Shown here: positions 63,648 to 64,000 of the stretch, piece after piece
Layout: every line of letters starts with the position of its first letter
Position numbering within the stretch: the first letter of the stretch is position 1
NCBI RefSeq assembly: GCF_000317085.1
Contig: NC_019702.1
Location: 898,394 to 962,393 of the forward strand
Direction of reading: 5' to 3'
DNA length: 64,000 nt
Source: Synechococcus sp. PCC 7502
Lineage (GTDB): Bacteria > Cyanobacteriota > Cyanobacteriia > Pseudanabaenales > Pseudanabaenaceae
The notes under the pieces: generated by a model
What the model saw: the letters and a program-made list of their open reading frames with translations, nothing else
Databases searched by the model: none
Told to the model about the DNA's origin: nothing
Position numbers and translations under genes: made by a program

Positions 63648-64000
63648 CTAGTTCCATACCACAGCAACCAAAATAATTAACCACACACAGATTAAAGCCA
63701 AAGGCAAAAAAGAAGTAGGAAAGTTGCCAAAGGAATGCTGCCACTCGGTTTGTCTAACTCCTAATTTATAAAATCTATCTTCGCCATGTTCTAGGGACAA
63801 AGCATCTTCTAGGGAATTACGGATATTTTTGAGCCGATTAATTACCGAACGTGCGGCAAAAATCGCTGCGATCGCAAATAAACAGCTTAAAATTCCGATC
63901 GATGGAATTAACAGTCGCAATAGGTCTATAACTTTTCGCATAGAGTGATCTACGGAACTATTGGCACTCGCAGCTACGGCTGTAAACAGAAATGATTGGG
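63648..64000 (-). CDS. Small two-helix membrane protein, 5' end beyond window
   Basis: The frame from ATG 63941 gives 97 aa: two membrane helices (VIDLLRLLIPSIGILSCLFAIAAIFAA and FLPLALICVWLIILVAVV) around a polar middle (NIRNSLEDALSLEHGEDRFYKLGVRQTE). The frame is open to the window end (reading SFLFTAVAASANSSVDHS before the ATG, no other start codon), so the true start may be further upstream; the preceding residues look like a signal-peptide end. Upstream of the GT2 gene on the same strand, maybe its partner. No family recognised. Confidence 0.55.
   Translation of the reverse strand, partial: QSFLFTAVAASANSSVDHSMRKVIDLLRLLIPSIGILSCLFAIAAIFAARSVINRLKNIRNSLEDALSLEHGEDRFYKLGVRQTEWQHSFGNFPTSFLPLALICVWLIILVAVVWN

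Overview
The window is chromosomal DNA of a cyanobacterium. The evidence is the very frequent HIP1 octamer (GCGATCGC), a one-helix high-light-inducible protein under an HLR1-type site, a CheW-type/PatA-type signalling pair, the cyanobacterial forms of 4-hydroxyphenylpyruvate dioxygenase and BioY, an orthocaspase, type IV pilins and several Uma2/DUF29 proteins. Gene order and base composition would suit a Pseudanabaena/Synechococcus PCC 7502-like lineage, but that is an impression only. Most genes are core metabolism; the unusual parts are two insertion sequences, a decayed phage-like patch, and a glycan/pilin block.

Layout. 1-6.4 kb (mostly minus): a photorespiratory-type aminotransferase (cut by the window edge); a GmrSD-like DUF262/DUF1524 restriction gene split by an IS1-family element with an 8-bp target duplication; gshB; a lumenal pentapeptide protein; queA. 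6.7-12.9 kb: an M61 peptidase and three more pentapeptide-repeat proteins, a DUF2993 protein and a secreted small protein. 12.9-18.3 kb: LpxB-related protein, a MITE-like repeat, HPPD, BioY, tsaD, a DUF29 gene with a nonsense codon, tRNA-Met. 18.5-27.1 kb: rpsT, hisA, ctaA-ctaB (heme A), glgP, dcd, Uma2, DUF362.

27.1-38.2 kb is a glycan/surface block: a CBM20-SGNH-DUF1796 three-domain protein, a GT4 glycosyltransferase, a methyltransferase, two tandem SPINDLY/OGT-type TPR glycosyltransferases that overlap by 8 bp, and two tandem type IV pilins. 38.4-40.05 kb is a mobile/decayed patch: tRNA-Phe, five 10-bp-spaced repeats, two broken phage-like ORFs and an IS5-family element ending just behind the transaldolase gene. 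40-51.3 kb: tal, an orthocaspase that lacks the catalytic Cys, pheS, hli with HLR1 site, an isoaspartyl peptidase, an SLH protein, a TMEM14-type protein, menF-type isochorismate synthase, a transglutaminase-like protein. 51.5-64 kb: hisH, RNase D-like, DUF427, a Kir channel, ilvA, a ParA/coiled-coil pair, YajQ, a PatA-like regulator plus CheW, DUF29, and a cellulose-synthase-like GT2 with a degenerate PilZ domain.

Candidates for something new are the tandem OGT/methyltransferase/pilin neighbourhood (possible pilin or surface glycosylation), the three-domain CBM20-SGNH-DUF1796 protein, and the ParA plus coiled-coil pair, which looks like a cargo-positioning system but lacks the hallmarks of McdAB. 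All functional statements are from reading motifs; no database search was run.
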